A stretch of 64,000 nucleotides of DNA from Pseudomonas sp. (GTDB lineage Bacteria > Pseudomonadota > Gammaproteobacteria > Pseudomonadales > Pseudomonadaceae). Shown here piece after piece: positions 51,527 to 61,805 of the stretch (position 1 is the stretch's first letter; every line of letters begins with the position of its first letter). The notes beneath the pieces are model-generated. The model was not told the DNA's origin. It saw only the letters and a list, made by a program, of their open reading frames with translations, and did no database searches. The DNA is taken from contig NZ_JASLAW010000095.1 of NCBI RefSeq assembly GCF_030147005.1, positions 79,126-143,125 of the forward strand, given 5' to 3'. The position numbers were made by a program, and so were the translations under genes.

Positions 51527-52750
51527 CTAAGCTGCATCGCGCTTGGCGCCGTTACGGTAGGCCTCGACCGCAGCGATCAAGGCTTGCAGAATCGCGGCGC
51601 TTTCGCCGATCACCGACAGGTCGGCACGCTTGATCATGTCGCACCCAGGGTCAAGGTTGATCGCCACCACCTTGTCGCAGGCGCCGATGCCTTGCAGGTG
51701 CTGGATCGCCCCGGAAATGCCCACGGCCACGTACACCCGTGCCGTGACCCAGGTGCCGCTGGCGCCGACCTGGCGGTCACGCGCCATGTAGCCATCGTCC
51801 ACTGCAACCCGCGACGCGCCTTCCGTAGCGCCCAGGGCCGCGGCGGCCTGGTGGAACAGGGCCCAGTCCTTGACGCCGTTGCCGCCGGAGAAAATGAATT
51901 CCGATTCGGCCATGGGAATCGCCGCCGGGTCCACCGCCACGGCGCCGAGGTCTTCGATACGCGGCAGGCTGCGGGCCAGGGCTGTGGATAACTCCACGGG
52001 TAATACTTCATGGCGTGTTTCGCTGACCGGGTCGGCACATTCGGCGGCCGCGAGGATCAAGCGTGGCAGCGGCCGGGCCAGGTCTTCCTGGCCCGCACCG
52101 GCGCGGCCGATACACGTCTCCCCTTTGATCTGCCACACCCGCGTGGCCGGGCGCTCCTTGAGGCTGGCGGCAAACCGGCGGCCCAACTCGCCGCCGCCGC
52201 TGCGGCTGTCCGGCAGCAGCCAGTGGCGTGGGTTGAACTGGTTATCCACAGCGCGCAGGCCCTGCACACGTTGCTCCGGTGAATAGCCGTCGAACGCCTG
52301 GCCCTCCAGCACCAGCAGGCGATCCACGCCGGCTGTCGCGAACGAGCTTTCTTTATGCTCGCCAAACACCACCGCCAGCACGGCGCCGTCGGTGCCGGCA
52401 AGCTGGCGCGCCAGGCCGAGCAAGTCGCGGTCGTGACTGCTCAGGCGGCCGCCGACCATGTCGGGCACCACGTTGATGTAAAACGCCGGAGCCGCAATCT
52501 GGTGCAGCGGCAACTGCACCTCGACCGCCGCCGTGCGCCTGGCCGCGCCACCCTGCTGGGCGCCGCTGCGGTCGATACGCTTGATCCCGTTGGGGCCGAT
52601 AAAACCCACGCCATGCACGTTCTTGCGGATAACCCCGTTGGGGCCCATCCAGCTGTGTTGCGCGGGCTGCATGGCCGCGTGCAGGGGATGAAGGCGGTTA
52701 CGTGCGATCCATTCGGCTCGAGGGTCGCGGCGGATAATGTCGCTCATCAA
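51527..52750 (-). CDS. etfA: Electron transfer flavoprotein alpha subunit (dimethylglycine pathway)
   Basis: A 407-aa ETF alpha-like protein; the C-terminal FAD domain includes SGGNGVKDWALFHQAA, VGASGTWVTARVYVAVGISGA in two adjoining parts, and VAINLDPGCDMIKRADLSVIGE. It is about 90 aa longer than housekeeping EtfA, with an N-terminal region containing RIDRSGAQQGGAAR. It overlaps dgcB by 4 bp. Two exact DnaA boxes lie in the gene (51983-51991 reverse, 52242-52250 forward). Confidence 0.93.
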   Translation of the reverse strand: MMSDIIRRDPRAEWIARNRLHPLHAAMQPAQHSWMGPNGVIRKNVHGVGFIGPNGIKRIDRSGAQQGGAARRTAAVEVQLPLHQIAAPAFYINVVPDMVGGRLSSHDRDLLGLARQLAGTDGAVLAVVFGEHKESSFATAGVDRLLVLEGQAFDGYSPEQRVQGLRAVDNQFNPRHWLLPDSRSGGGELGRRFAASLKERPATRVWQIKGETCIGRAGAGQEDLARPLPRLILAAAECADPVSETRHEVLPVELSTALARSLPRIEDLGAVAVDPAAIPMAESEFIFSGGNGVKDWALFHQAAAALGATEGASRVAVDDGYMARDRQVGASGTWVTARVYVAVGISGAIQHLQGIGACDKVVAINLDPGCDMIKRADLSVIGESAAILQALIAAVEAYRNGAKRDAA

Positions 52751-54690
52751 TGCACCTCCGCAGGTTCACGCTTGATTGGAGCTTTGACCGGCGCGGCGTC
52801 TTCAAGCAAGGCGTCGGCCACCAGTTCGGCAATGTCCTTGATCAACGGGCGCGGCTCGACCACACCTTCGAGCATCGCGGTGCATTGCGGGCAACCGACG
52901 GCCACCAGTTCGGCACCGGTTTCGCGGATGTCTTCCATGCGCATGTCCGGGATGCGTTGCTTGCCGGGAATGTCAGTGATCGGTGCACCACCACCGCCGC
53001 CGCAGCAGCGTGAACGGAAGCCCGAGCGTTGCATCTCCTTGACCTCGATCCCCAACGCCCGCAGCACTTGGCGCGGCGCCTCGTATTCACCGTTGTAGCG
53101 CCCCAGGTAGCACGGGTCGTGGTAGGTCACGCTGCTGCCTTTGTGCTGGCCCAGGTTCAGCGCGCCGTCGCCGATCAGCTCGGCCATAAAGGTGCTGTGG
53201 TGCTGCACGACGTAGTTGCCGTTGAAGGCGCCGTACTCGTTTTTCAGCACATGAAAACTGTGCGGGTCGCAGGTGACGATGCGTTTGAAAGTGTATTTGG
53301 CCAGGGTCTGGATATTGCGTGCCGCCAACAGCTGGAAGGTCGCTTCGTCGCCCAGGCGCCGCGCCACATCACCGCTGTCGCGTTCTTCCAGGCCAAGTAC
53401 CGCGAAGTCGACATTGGCCGCTTTGAGCACTTTGACGAACGCGCGCAGGGTGCGTTGGTTGCGCATGTCGAACGCGCCGTCGCCGACCCAGAACAGCACC
53501 TCGGCGCTGCCTTTGTCGCTGAGCAACGGCAAGTTCAGATCCGCCGCCCAATTCAGGCGACCGCCCGGTGCGAAGCCGCCGGGGTTGTCGGTGGCGATCA
53601 GGTTTTCCAGCACTTCGGCACCCTTGTTCGGCGTCGCGCCTCTCTCCAGGGTGAGGTGGCGGCGCATATCAACGATCGCGTCCACGTGCTCGATCATCAT
53701 CGGGCACTCTTCCACACAGGCACGGCAGGTGGTGCACGACCACAGGGTTTCAGCGTCCACCAGGCCGTTGACGATCGGCTGGTGCGGGTTGCCGCCGTGT
53801 TCGCCGATGGGTTTACCCGGGTACGGGCTGCCGGCGAAGTTGGCATCGGTGCCGCCGGCCAGGCCGACCACCATGTCCTGGATCAGCTTTTTGGGGTTCA
53901 GCGGCTGGCCGGCGGCGAACGCCGGGCAGGCGGCTTCGCACTTGCCGCACTGCACGCACGCGTCGAAACCGAGCAGTTGGTTCCAGGTGAAATCCTTGGG
54001 CTTTTCCACTCCCAGCGGCGCGGTCTTGTCGCTGAGGTCCAGCGGTTTCAAACCGGTGGAGCGCCCGCCACCAAAGCGCTCGGCGCGGCGGTGCCAGGCC
54101 AGGTGCAAGGCACCGGCGAAGGCGTGTTTCATCGGGCCGCCCCAGGTCATGCCGAAGAACATTTCGGACACGCCCCACAGCACACCCACGCTCAGCAGCG
54201 CAGCCAGCAGCCAACCGCCGAATTCAGCCGGCAGCAACCCGGCCACCGGCAAAGTCACCAGGAAAAAGCTCACCGAGAACGCCATCAGGCTTTTCGGCAG
54301 GCGCATCCAGGGGCCTTTGGACAGGCGTGCGGGCGGGTTGCGACGGCGCAGGTACATGAAGATCGCACCGACAAACATCAGCACCGAGGCCAGCAGCAAG
54401 GCGTAGCCCAGGATGCGGTTGTGCAGGCCGAACCCGTGCACCAGGATCGCCAGCAGCGCCGACAGCACAAAGCCCAGCGCCGTGGCGACGTGGGTGTTGG
54501 CGATGTATTTGTCGCGGGCGACCACGTGGTGCAGGTCGACCATGTAGCGCTTGGGCATGGCCAGCAGGCCGCCGAGTAAATCGACTTTGGAGGCTCGGCC
54601 GCGGCGCCACATGTTCACCCGGCGCAGAGCGCCGAGGGCGGCAAGGCCCAGGGCGGCGAAGAGCAGGATGGGAAGAAGGGTGTTCAACAT
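52747..54690 (-). CDS. dgcB: Dimethylglycine demethylation iron-sulphur protein DgcB
   Basis: A 647-aa membrane-anchored iron-sulphur protein. Several membrane helices lie in the first ~200 residues. Two ferredoxin-like 4Fe-4S motifs follow (CVQCGKCEAACP and CTTCRACVEECP), then CCG-type cysteine-rich domains, the last with CCGGGGGA. It carries electrons of dimethylglycine oxidation between DgcA, EtfAB and the membrane. ATG 54690 has GGGAG 8 bp upstream and is preferred to 54711. The order is dgcA-dgcB-etfA-etfB as in other pseudomonads. Confidence 0.93.
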   Translation of the reverse strand: MLNTLLPILLFAALGLAALGALRRVNMWRRGRASKVDLLGGLLAMPKRYMVDLHHVVARDKYIANTHVATALGFVLSALLAILVHGFGLHNRILGYALLLASVLMFVGAIFMYLRRRNPPARLSKGPWMRLPKSLMAFSVSFFLVTLPVAGLLPAEFGGWLLAALLSVGVLWGVSEMFFGMTWGGPMKHAFAGALHLAWHRRAERFGGGRSTGLKPLDLSDKTAPLGVEKPKDFTWNQLLGFDACVQCGKCEAACPAFAAGQPLNPKKLIQDMVVGLAGGTDANFAGSPYPGKPIGEHGGNPHQPIVNGLVDAETLWSCTTCRACVEECPMMIEHVDAIVDMRRHLTLERGATPNKGAEVLENLIATDNPGGFAPGGRLNWAADLNLPLLSDKGSAEVLFWVGDGAFDMRNQRTLRAFVKVLKAANVDFAVLGLEERDSGDVARRLGDEATFQLLAARNIQTLAKYTFKRIVTCDPHSFHVLKNEYGAFNGNYVVQHHSTFMAELIGDGALNLGQHKGSSVTYHDPCYLGRYNGEYEAPRQVLRALGIEVKEMQRSGFRSRCCGGGGGAPITDIPGKQRIPDMRMEDIRETGAELVAVGCPQCTAMLEGVVEPRPLIKDIAELVADALLEDAAPVKAPIKREPAEVH

Positions 54691-54739
54691 GGTGAAGCTC
54701 CCAAAGACCACGCGGGTCTACTGTGAAACCGGCCCCGAA

Positions 54740-54831
54740 TGTGGGAGCGGGCTTGCTCGCGAAAGCGGTGGGTCAGCCACCGGATGTGCCGACTGACACA
54801 CCGTCTTCGCGAGCAGGCCCGCTCCCACATT
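54740..54831. repeat. REPIN between dgcA and dgcB
   Basis: ATGTGGGAGCGGGCTTGCTCG and CGAGCAGGCCCGCTCCCACAT form inverse arms around about 45 bp inside the dgc operon. Confidence 0.9.
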
Positions 54832-54848
54832 TTTTGACCGCGTGCGAG

Positions 54849-56909
54849 TCAGAAATCCTTGCACAAGCGCAGGGCGTCATAGATCGCAGCGTGGGTATTA
54901 CGCTGGGCCACGCAGTCACCGATGCGGAACAGCAAGTACCCGTCACCCGATTCGCTCAGGCACGGCTGCGGCTTGATCGCAAACAAGGCTTCGACGTCGA
55001 TCTGGCCCTTGTTGCGCGAACCTTCCTTGAGCGCGTAGTAAATGGCCTCGTCCGGACGCACGCCGTTCTCCACCACCACTTGGTCGACCACCCGCTCCTC
55101 CTGGGCCCCGGTGTATTCGTTCTCCAGCACCGCCACCAGCTTGTCGCCCTCGCGGTAGACCTTTTCCAGCATCATGTCGCCGGTCATGATCACTTCCTTG
55201 GGGTACATGCTGCGGTAGTACGTCGGGAACGACGTGCCGCCGATGGCCACGCCCGGCTTGATGTCATCGGTGACGATTTCCACCTGGCAGCCTTTGTCGG
55301 CCAGGAAGTCGGCCACCGACATGCCGGTGAACTCGCAAATGGTGTCGTACACCAGCACGTTCTTGCCCGGCGCGACTTTGCCGTCGAGCACGTCCCAACT
55401 GCTGACCACCAACCCTTCGGCCGCGCCCCAGTGCTCGTTCTGTTCGATGAACGGATGCCCACCGACGGCCAGCACCACCACGTCCGGACGCAGATCCAGA
55501 ATGGTCTCGGCATCGGCCGCCACGCCCAGGCGCAGGTCGACTTTCAGGCGCGCCAGTTCCAATTGGTACCAGCGCGTGATACCGGCGATCTGGTCACGCT
55601 GCGGCGCTTTGGAGGCCGTGGTGATCTGCCCGCCGATAAACTCTTTCTTTTCCAACAGGGTCACATCGTGGCCGCGTTCGGCGGCGACACGCGCAGCCTC
55701 CATGCCGGCAGGGCCTGCCCCCACCACGACCACTTTGCGCCTGGGCCCGGTGGACTTCTCGATGATGTGCGGCACGCCCATGTATTCACGGGAGGTCGCG
55801 GCGTTCTGGATGCACAGCACATCCAGGCCCTGGTACTGGCGGTCGATGCAATAGTTGGCGCCGACGCACTGTTTGATCTGGTCGATCTGGCCCATCTTGA
55901 TCTTGGCGATCAGGTGCGGGTCGGCGATATGGGCGCGGGTCATGCCGACCATGTCCACATAGCCGCCTTCCAGAATGCGCGTGGCCTGGTTCGGGTCCTT
56001 GATGTTCTGCGCGTGCAGCACCGGGACTTTCACCACTTCCTTGATACCGGCCGCCAGGTGCAGGAACGGCTCCGGCGGGTAACTCATGTTCGGGATCACG
56101 TTGGCGAGGGTGTTGTGCGTATCACAACCCGAGCCCACCACGCCGATGAAGTCGAGCATGCCGGTGTCGTCGTAATACTTGGCGATCTGCTTCATGTCCT
56201 CATGGGACAGGCCGTCCGGGTGGAACTCGTCACCGCACAGGCGAATGCCCACACAGAAGTCGTCACCCACTTCGGCGCGCACCGCCTTCAACACTTCCAG
56301 GCCGAACTTCATGCGGCCTTCGAAGCTGCCGCCCCATTCGTCGGTACGCTTGTTGACCCGCGGGCTCCAGAACTGGTCGATCATGTGCTGGTGCACGGCG
56401 GACAATTCCACCCCGTCCAGGCCACCGGCCTTGGCACGGCGCGCGGCCTGGGCGTAGTTGCCGATCACGCGCCAGATCTCTTCCGGCTCGATGGTCTTGC
56501 AGGTGGCGCGATGCACCGGCTCACGCACGCCGGACGGCGACATCAGGGTCGGCCAGTTGAAGCCGTCCCAACGCGAGCGACGGCCCATATGGGTAATCTG
56601 GATCATGATCTTGGCGCCATGCTTGTGCATGGCGTCGGCCAGGTTCTGGAAGTGCGGGATGATCCGGTCGGTAGACAGGTTCACCGAGCTCCACCATTCC
56701 TGGGGGCTGTCGATGGCCACCACCGAGGAGCCGCCGCAGATCGCCAGGCCAATACCGCCCTTGGCTTTCTCTTCGTAGTACTTCACATAGCGGTCGGTGG
56801 TCATGCCGCCGTCGGTCGCATAGACCTCGGCGTGGGCAGTACTGAGCACGCGGTTGCGGATGGTCAGTTTGCCGATCTGAATCGGCGCAAACATTGCTTC
56901 GAAAGCCAT
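54849..56909 (-). CDS. dgcA: Dimethylglycine demethylase flavoprotein DgcA
   Basis: A 686-aa enzyme of the old-yellow-enzyme/trimethylamine-dehydrogenase class. The N-terminal FMN TIM barrel (about 1-350; IGKLTIRNRVLSTAHAE, LSAVHQHMIDQFWSPRVNKRTDEWGG in parts) is followed by a 4Fe-4S site (CVGANYC and LCIQNAATSRE), then FAD/NAD domains with VVVVGAGPAGMEAARVAAERG (about 390-410). It demethylates dimethylglycine to sarcosine. GAGG lies 8 bp before the ATG. It is preceded by the DUF5943 and dipeptidase genes, probably one transcript. Confidence 0.95.
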   Translation of the reverse strand: MAFEAMFAPIQIGKLTIRNRVLSTAHAEVYATDGGMTTDRYVKYYEEKAKGGIGLAICGGSSVVAIDSPQEWWSSVNLSTDRIIPHFQNLADAMHKHGAKIMIQITHMGRRSRWDGFNWPTLMSPSGVREPVHRATCKTIEPEEIWRVIGNYAQAARRAKAGGLDGVELSAVHQHMIDQFWSPRVNKRTDEWGGSFEGRMKFGLEVLKAVRAEVGDDFCVGIRLCGDEFHPDGLSHEDMKQIAKYYDDTGMLDFIGVVGSGCDTHNTLANVIPNMSYPPEPFLHLAAGIKEVVKVPVLHAQNIKDPNQATRILEGGYVDMVGMTRAHIADPHLIAKIKMGQIDQIKQCVGANYCIDRQYQGLDVLCIQNAATSREYMGVPHIIEKSTGPRRKVVVVGAGPAGMEAARVAAERGHDVTLLEKKEFIGGQITTASKAPQRDQIAGITRWYQLELARLKVDLRLGVAADAETILDLRPDVVVLAVGGHPFIEQNEHWGAAEGLVVSSWDVLDGKVAPGKNVLVYDTICEFTGMSVADFLADKGCQVEIVTDDIKPGVAIGGTSFPTYYRSMYPKEVIMTGDMMLEKVYREGDKLVAVLENEYTGAQEERVVDQVVVENGVRPDEAIYYALKEGSRNKGQIDVEALFAIKPQPCLSESGDGYLLFRIGDCVAQRNTHAAIYDALRLCKDF

Positions 56910-56924
56910 GGCACGGTCCTCGGC

Positions 56925-57455
56925 TTACAACGGCTTGACGGTGAACAAACCGTCGTCGTGGCCCTCTTCGGAGCCTCCGTACACTTGCTCGGCAACAGTG
57001 CGAATCTTGCTGCCGCGCGCTTGAAGAATCTGGTCCATGGCGCCGGCAAACCAGCCGGTGAACATGTAGTCCACTTTGCGCCCGACCTTGCCGTACACAT
57101 AGACGAAGGCCGAGTGCTCGAGCGTGACGCTGGCGGTGCCTTTGTCGAGGTCGATGTCCTGGATCTTGAACAGGCCCCAGCCGCGTTGCGACAGGCGCTT
57201 CATGTAGTGTTCGAACACCGCCACGCCTTCCAGGCCGTGGCATTCGGCTTCTTTTTCACACCAGTGCCAGGCGGATTTGTAGCCGGCCTTGTAGAGGATT
57301 TCGGCGTAGGCGTCGGCGCCCAGCACTTCTTCGATGCCCATGTGGTTATTGACGAAGAAATGGCGTGGCACGTACAGCATGGGCAGGGCGTCGGAGGTCC
57401 AGACACCGGTTTCGCTGTCGACTTCGATTGGCAATTGCGGGGCGATCTTGGCCAT
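56925..57455 (-). CDS. DUF5943/V4R-like protein of the dgc operon
   Basis: A 176-aa soluble protein. The part from about 70 on (GWGLFKIQDIDLDKGTASVTLEHSAFV and FTGWFAGAMDQILQARG) resembles V4R small-molecule-binding domains. It lies between the dipeptidase and dgcA, 15 bp before dgcA, and this link is conserved in Pseudomonas (PA5397 type). It may bind a pathway ligand or assist DgcA; there is no direct evidence. Confidence 0.7.
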   Translation of the reverse strand: MAKIAPQLPIEVDSETGVWTSDALPMLYVPRHFFVNNHMGIEEVLGADAYAEILYKAGYKSAWHWCEKEAECHGLEGVAVFEHYMKRLSQRGWGLFKIQDIDLDKGTASVTLEHSAFVYVYGKVGRKVDYMFTGWFAGAMDQILQARGSKIRTVAEQVYGGSEEGHDDGLFTVKPL

Positions 57456-57511
57456 GGAAACTTAACTCCAGAAAAATTCGTAGTGGTGTTGCCGGTGGGT
57501 GTCGGGCTGGC

Positions 57512-58489
<978 letters not shown>

Positions 58490-58707
58490 CAGGCGTCCCC
58501 TTATTGGCGATTCATGCGCCGAATCGTCTGCCGGCGCTTTGGGGCCAGCATATGCCCAGGGGCCGACGGAGCCGGGTGCAAAAACGACAGGGGAATTGCC
58601 GAAAGCGTCAATCCACGACAAAGGCTGTGAAGAGAGGTCTGACTGGCGGCTGTTCTTTGTCTTACGCTTGAGCCAGAATTCCGCATCACCTGATATGAGA
58701 CGGCGCA

Positions 58708-59109
58708 ATGAAATCGATTTTCCTGGCTTTGGCACTCATCGCAACCGGCGTCCACGCCGCCGAAGACACCGACAGCACGCCGTGCGACGGCATCGAGAAC
58801 GACCAGCAAACCCTCGAATGCGCCACCTACAACAAAACCACCGCCGAGCAACTGCTCAAGGACAACTATCAGGGGTTGCTCGAACGCATGGGTTCGACCT
58901 ACGGCAGCGACAAGACCAAACTGGCGGACATTACCGCTCGTCTGAAGGACGCCCAGCAGAAATGGGAAAAATTGCGTGACGCCGACTGCGCGGTGGACAC
59001 CTTCCCGGCCGTAACCGGGACCAAGGCCTATGCGATTGCGCTGAACGATTGCCTGGCGCGAATGAGTGACGAGCGGTCTGAGTTTTTGGAGTCGATTGGG
59101 CAGGAATAA
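58708..59109 (+). CDS. LprI/DUF1311-like periplasmic protein
   Basis: A 133-aa protein with a signal peptide (MKSIFLALALIATGVHA) and a helical LprI-N-like domain with conserved cysteines (TPCDGIENDQQTLECAT, RDADCAVD, LNDCLARM) and a closing RMSDERSEFL. LprI from Mycobacterium inhibits lysozyme, but most bacterial members are untested. It is divergent from the dgc operon, with 218 bp between them that must hold both promoters. Confidence 0.78.
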   Translation: MKSIFLALALIATGVHAAEDTDSTPCDGIENDQQTLECATYNKTTAEQLLKDNYQGLLERMGSTYGSDKTKLADITARLKDAQQKWEKLRDADCAVDTFPAVTGTKAYAIALNDCLARMSDERSEFLESIGQE

Positions 59110-59149
59110 GCGACAATCCCACCACTTTCACTCTGAACCAAGGCCACTC

Positions 59150-59566
59150 ATGACCCTCTGCGGCATCGAAATCAAAGGCAGCGAAGCCATCATCGCCGTC
59201 GCCTCGCTGGACAACCAGGCGCTGACCCACGTCGCCCTGGCCACCAAGAAAATCGCCCTCGAGGACGACGACGAAGCCGCCAACGTCAAAGCCTTCGCCG
59301 CCCAGGTGAAGGCGTTCGTGCAGGCAAACGCCATCACCCGTATTGCGATCAAGAAGCGCAGCAAGAAAGGCGAATTCGCCGGTGGCCCGACGACGTTCAA
59401 AATTGAAGGCGTGTTTCAGTTGTTGGACGGGGTGGAGGTGACGCTGCTGTCGCCGCAGACCATCAATGCGCAGAACAAGAAGCACACCTTTGACCTGCCG
59501 ACGACGCTGAACAAGTATCAGCATGAGGCGTTCAAGGCAGCGTGCTCGGCGCTGGTAAAAAAATAA
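59150..59566 (+). CDS. DUF3010 family protein
   Basis: A 138-aa soluble alpha/beta protein with an RNase H-like start (LCGIEIKGSEAIIAVASLD) and IAIKKRSKKGEFAGGPTTFKIEG in the middle, as in DUF3010. Function unknown. ATG 59150 has AAGG 7 bp upstream; it follows the LprI-like gene by 40 bp and may share its transcript. Confidence 0.78.
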   Translation: MTLCGIEIKGSEAIIAVASLDNQALTHVALATKKIALEDDDEAANVKAFAAQVKAFVQANAITRIAIKKRSKKGEFAGGPTTFKIEGVFQLLDGVEVTLLSPQTINAQNKKHTFDLPTTLNKYQHEAFKAACSALVKK

Positions 59567-59650
59567 GCCACAGCCGTGAAACTGAGATTTATACCCAATT
59601 ATGGAAACGACTATAAATGACAGTCGGCACTATAACTGGCTAAAAAATGA

Positions 59651-60595
59651 TCAAACCGCCTCACGTCGCCGATCCTCCCTCGGACACTTTGCAAACCTGG
59701 CCCGGTAACTTCGGGTGAAATACGACGGCGATTCAAACCCGCACGCGATGCTCACCTCAAGCACACTCAGGTCGCTCTGGCGCAACAACTGCCGGGCTTT
59801 TTCCAGGCGCAGGCCGAGGTAGAAGTTGCTCGGTGTGTCGTTCAGGTGCAGGCGAAACAGCCGCTCCAACTGCCGACGGGTGACCTTGATCGCTTCGGCC
59901 AGGGCCAATGTGCTCAGCGGCGGCTCGGTGTGTTGTTCCATTTCGCCGATCACGTGCACCAGCTTTTTGTTGTTGATGCCGTAGCGCGTGGCGATCTGCA
60001 TGCGCTGGTGATCCTTGCGCGGGCGGATGCGGCCCAGCACGAACTGTTCGGAGACCTGGATCGCCAAGTCCGGGCCGTGGGCCTGGGCGATCAGGTCGAG
60101 CATCAGGTCGATGGACGCGGTGCCGCCGGCGCAAGTGATGCGACGGCGGTCGATCTCGAACAGTTCCTGGGTGACGCTCAGGTGCGGATAGGATTCCTTG
60201 AACGCATCGATGGCTTCCCAGTGCAAGGTCAGGCGATGGCCATCAAGCAGGCCCGCTTCGGCCAGCACACAGGCGCCGGTGTCGATTGCGCCGAGGGTTA
60301 CGCCGTCGTGGTCCAGACGGCGCAGCCAATGTTGCAGCGCAGGCGTGGCGAACTGCAGCGGCTCGAAGCCGGCCACCACCAGCAGCGTTGCGCCTTTCTT
60401 CAGGGGTTCCAACGCGGCGTCGGCATTGACCGACATGCCATTGCTCGCCAGCACCGCGCCGCCATCGGCGCTCAATATGTGCCAGCGGTACAGCTCGCCA
60501 CGGAAGCGATTAGCCACCCGCAGCGGCTCCAGGGCGCAGATAAAGCCAATGGCCGAGAACCCCGGCATCAGTAGAAAGTAGAAATCCTGGGGCAT
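59651..60595 (-). CDS. cdhR: AraC/DJ-1-type regulator CdhR of carnitine catabolism
   Basis: A 314-aa regulator. The N-terminal class I glutamine-amidotransferase-like (DJ-1/PfpI) domain (about 5-180; FLLMPGFSAIGFICALEPLRVANR) is followed by two HTH motifs of the AraC type (about 210-305; LALAEAIKVTRRQLERLFRLH and VLEVSIACGFESPSYFTRSYRARF). CdhR activates the carnitine genes in response to carnitine in P. aeruginosa. ATG 60595 (MPQDFYFLL) has GAGAG before it; an ATG at 60646 lacks a Shine-Dalgarno. It is divergent from caiX across 190 bp, which must hold its operator. Confidence 0.88.
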   Translation of the reverse strand: MPQDFYFLLMPGFSAIGFICALEPLRVANRFRGELYRWHILSADGGAVLASNGMSVNADAALEPLKKGATLLVVAGFEPLQFATPALQHWLRRLDHDGVTLGAIDTGACVLAEAGLLDGHRLTLHWEAIDAFKESYPHLSVTQELFEIDRRRITCAGGTASIDLMLDLIAQAHGPDLAIQVSEQFVLGRIRPRKDHQRMQIATRYGINNKKLVHVIGEMEQHTEPPLSTLALAEAIKVTRRQLERLFRLHLNDTPSNFYLGLRLEKARQLLRQSDLSVLEVSIACGFESPSYFTRSYRARFAKCPREDRRREAV

Positions 60596-60785
60596 GGTGG
60601 CGCTCTCGTCGGGCCGGCAGCGTGGCACTGTGATACTCCCGTTCATGGGTGGATTCAAGGGGCAGGTCGCTGCAGTGCAAAAGCGGGTCGCCGCCGTGCG
60701 CTTTGTCGCCCGCCAAGCTGCGTAACTTGGCCCCACGGCGCACAAGACGCCGGCCCCACAATAACGACCTGCCGAGGGATTCACC

Positions 60786-61730
60786 ATGAACCGACTGATC
60801 AGCCGCAGCGTGCTTGCACTCAGCGTCAGCGCTATTTTGAGCACCCACGTCATGGCAGCGGACGCCGCTTCATGCCGGAACGTGCGCCTGGGCGTGGTGA
60901 ACTGGACCGACGTGATCGCCACCAGTGCCATGGCCCAAGTACTGCTCGATGGCCTCGGCTACAAGACCAAACAAACCAGCGCGTCCCAGCAGATCATCTT
61001 CGCCGGCATCCGCGACCAGCGCCTGGACCTGTTCCTGGGCTACTGGAACCCGTTGATGACCCAGACCATCACGCCGTTCGTCGAGGCCAGGCAAGTCAAA
61101 GTGCTCGACAAACCGAGCCTGGAAGACGCCCGCGCCACCCTTGCCGTGCCGACTTACCTGGCGGACAAGGGCCTGAAAACCTTCGCCGATATCGCACGGT
61201 TCGAAAAAGAGCTGGGCGGCAAGATCTACGGCATCGAGCCGGGCTCGGGCGCCAACACCCAGATCAAGGCAATGATCGCCAAGAACCAGTTCGGCCTGGG
61301 CAAATTCCAGCTGGTCGAATCCAGCGAAGCCGCCATGCTCTCCGCCGTGGACCGCGCCGTACGGCGCAAGGAGCCCGTGGTGTTTTTCGGCTGGGCGCCG
61401 CACCCGATGAACGTCAACGTCGCCATGACTTACCTCACCGGCAGTGACGACGCCCTGGGCCCGAACGAAGGCATGGCGACCGTGTGGACAGTCACCGCGC
61501 CGGCCTACGCCGAACAATGCCCCAACGTGCACAAGCTGCTGACCAACCTGACCTTCACCGCCGCCGATGAGAGCCGGATGATGCAGCCGTTACTGGATCA
61601 CAAAGACCCCGTCGAGTCGGCCAGGCAGTGGCTCAAGGATCACCCGCAAGACCAGGCGCGCTGGCTGAAAGGTGTGACCACCTTCGACGGCAAACCGGCT
61701 GCGGAAAATCTGCAACTGACCCGCCAATAA
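60786..61730 (+). CDS. caiX: Periplasmic carnitine-binding protein CaiX
   Basis: A 314-aa solute-binding protein of the OpuAC/ChoX type with a signal peptide (MNRLISRSVLALSVSAILSTHVMA, cut at about 24). It has LGVVNWTDVIATSAMAQVLLDGLGY, YWNPLMTQTITPF and FFGWAPHPMN, in which the Trp residues form the cation-pi box for quaternary amines. It delivers carnitine to the CbcWV-type ABC transporter, encoded elsewhere. Shine-Dalgarno GAGGG is 7 bp before the ATG. It is first in caiX-cdhC-cdhA. Confidence 0.92.
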   Translation: MNRLISRSVLALSVSAILSTHVMAADAASCRNVRLGVVNWTDVIATSAMAQVLLDGLGYKTKQTSASQQIIFAGIRDQRLDLFLGYWNPLMTQTITPFVEARQVKVLDKPSLEDARATLAVPTYLADKGLKTFADIARFEKELGGKIYGIEPGSGANTQIKAMIAKNQFGLGKFQLVESSEAAMLSAVDRAVRRKEPVVFFGWAPHPMNVNVAMTYLTGSDDALGPNEGMATVWTVTAPAYAEQCPNVHKLLTNLTFTAADESRMMQPLLDHKDPVESARQWLKDHPQDQARWLKGVTTFDGKPAAENLQLTRQ

Positions 61731-61805
61731 CCTTTTCCGGAACACCGTTTCGCAGCCCCCGACCGGCTGCGAACGGCCCCCCCACGCCTGTAAGGAACCT
61801 GCCCC

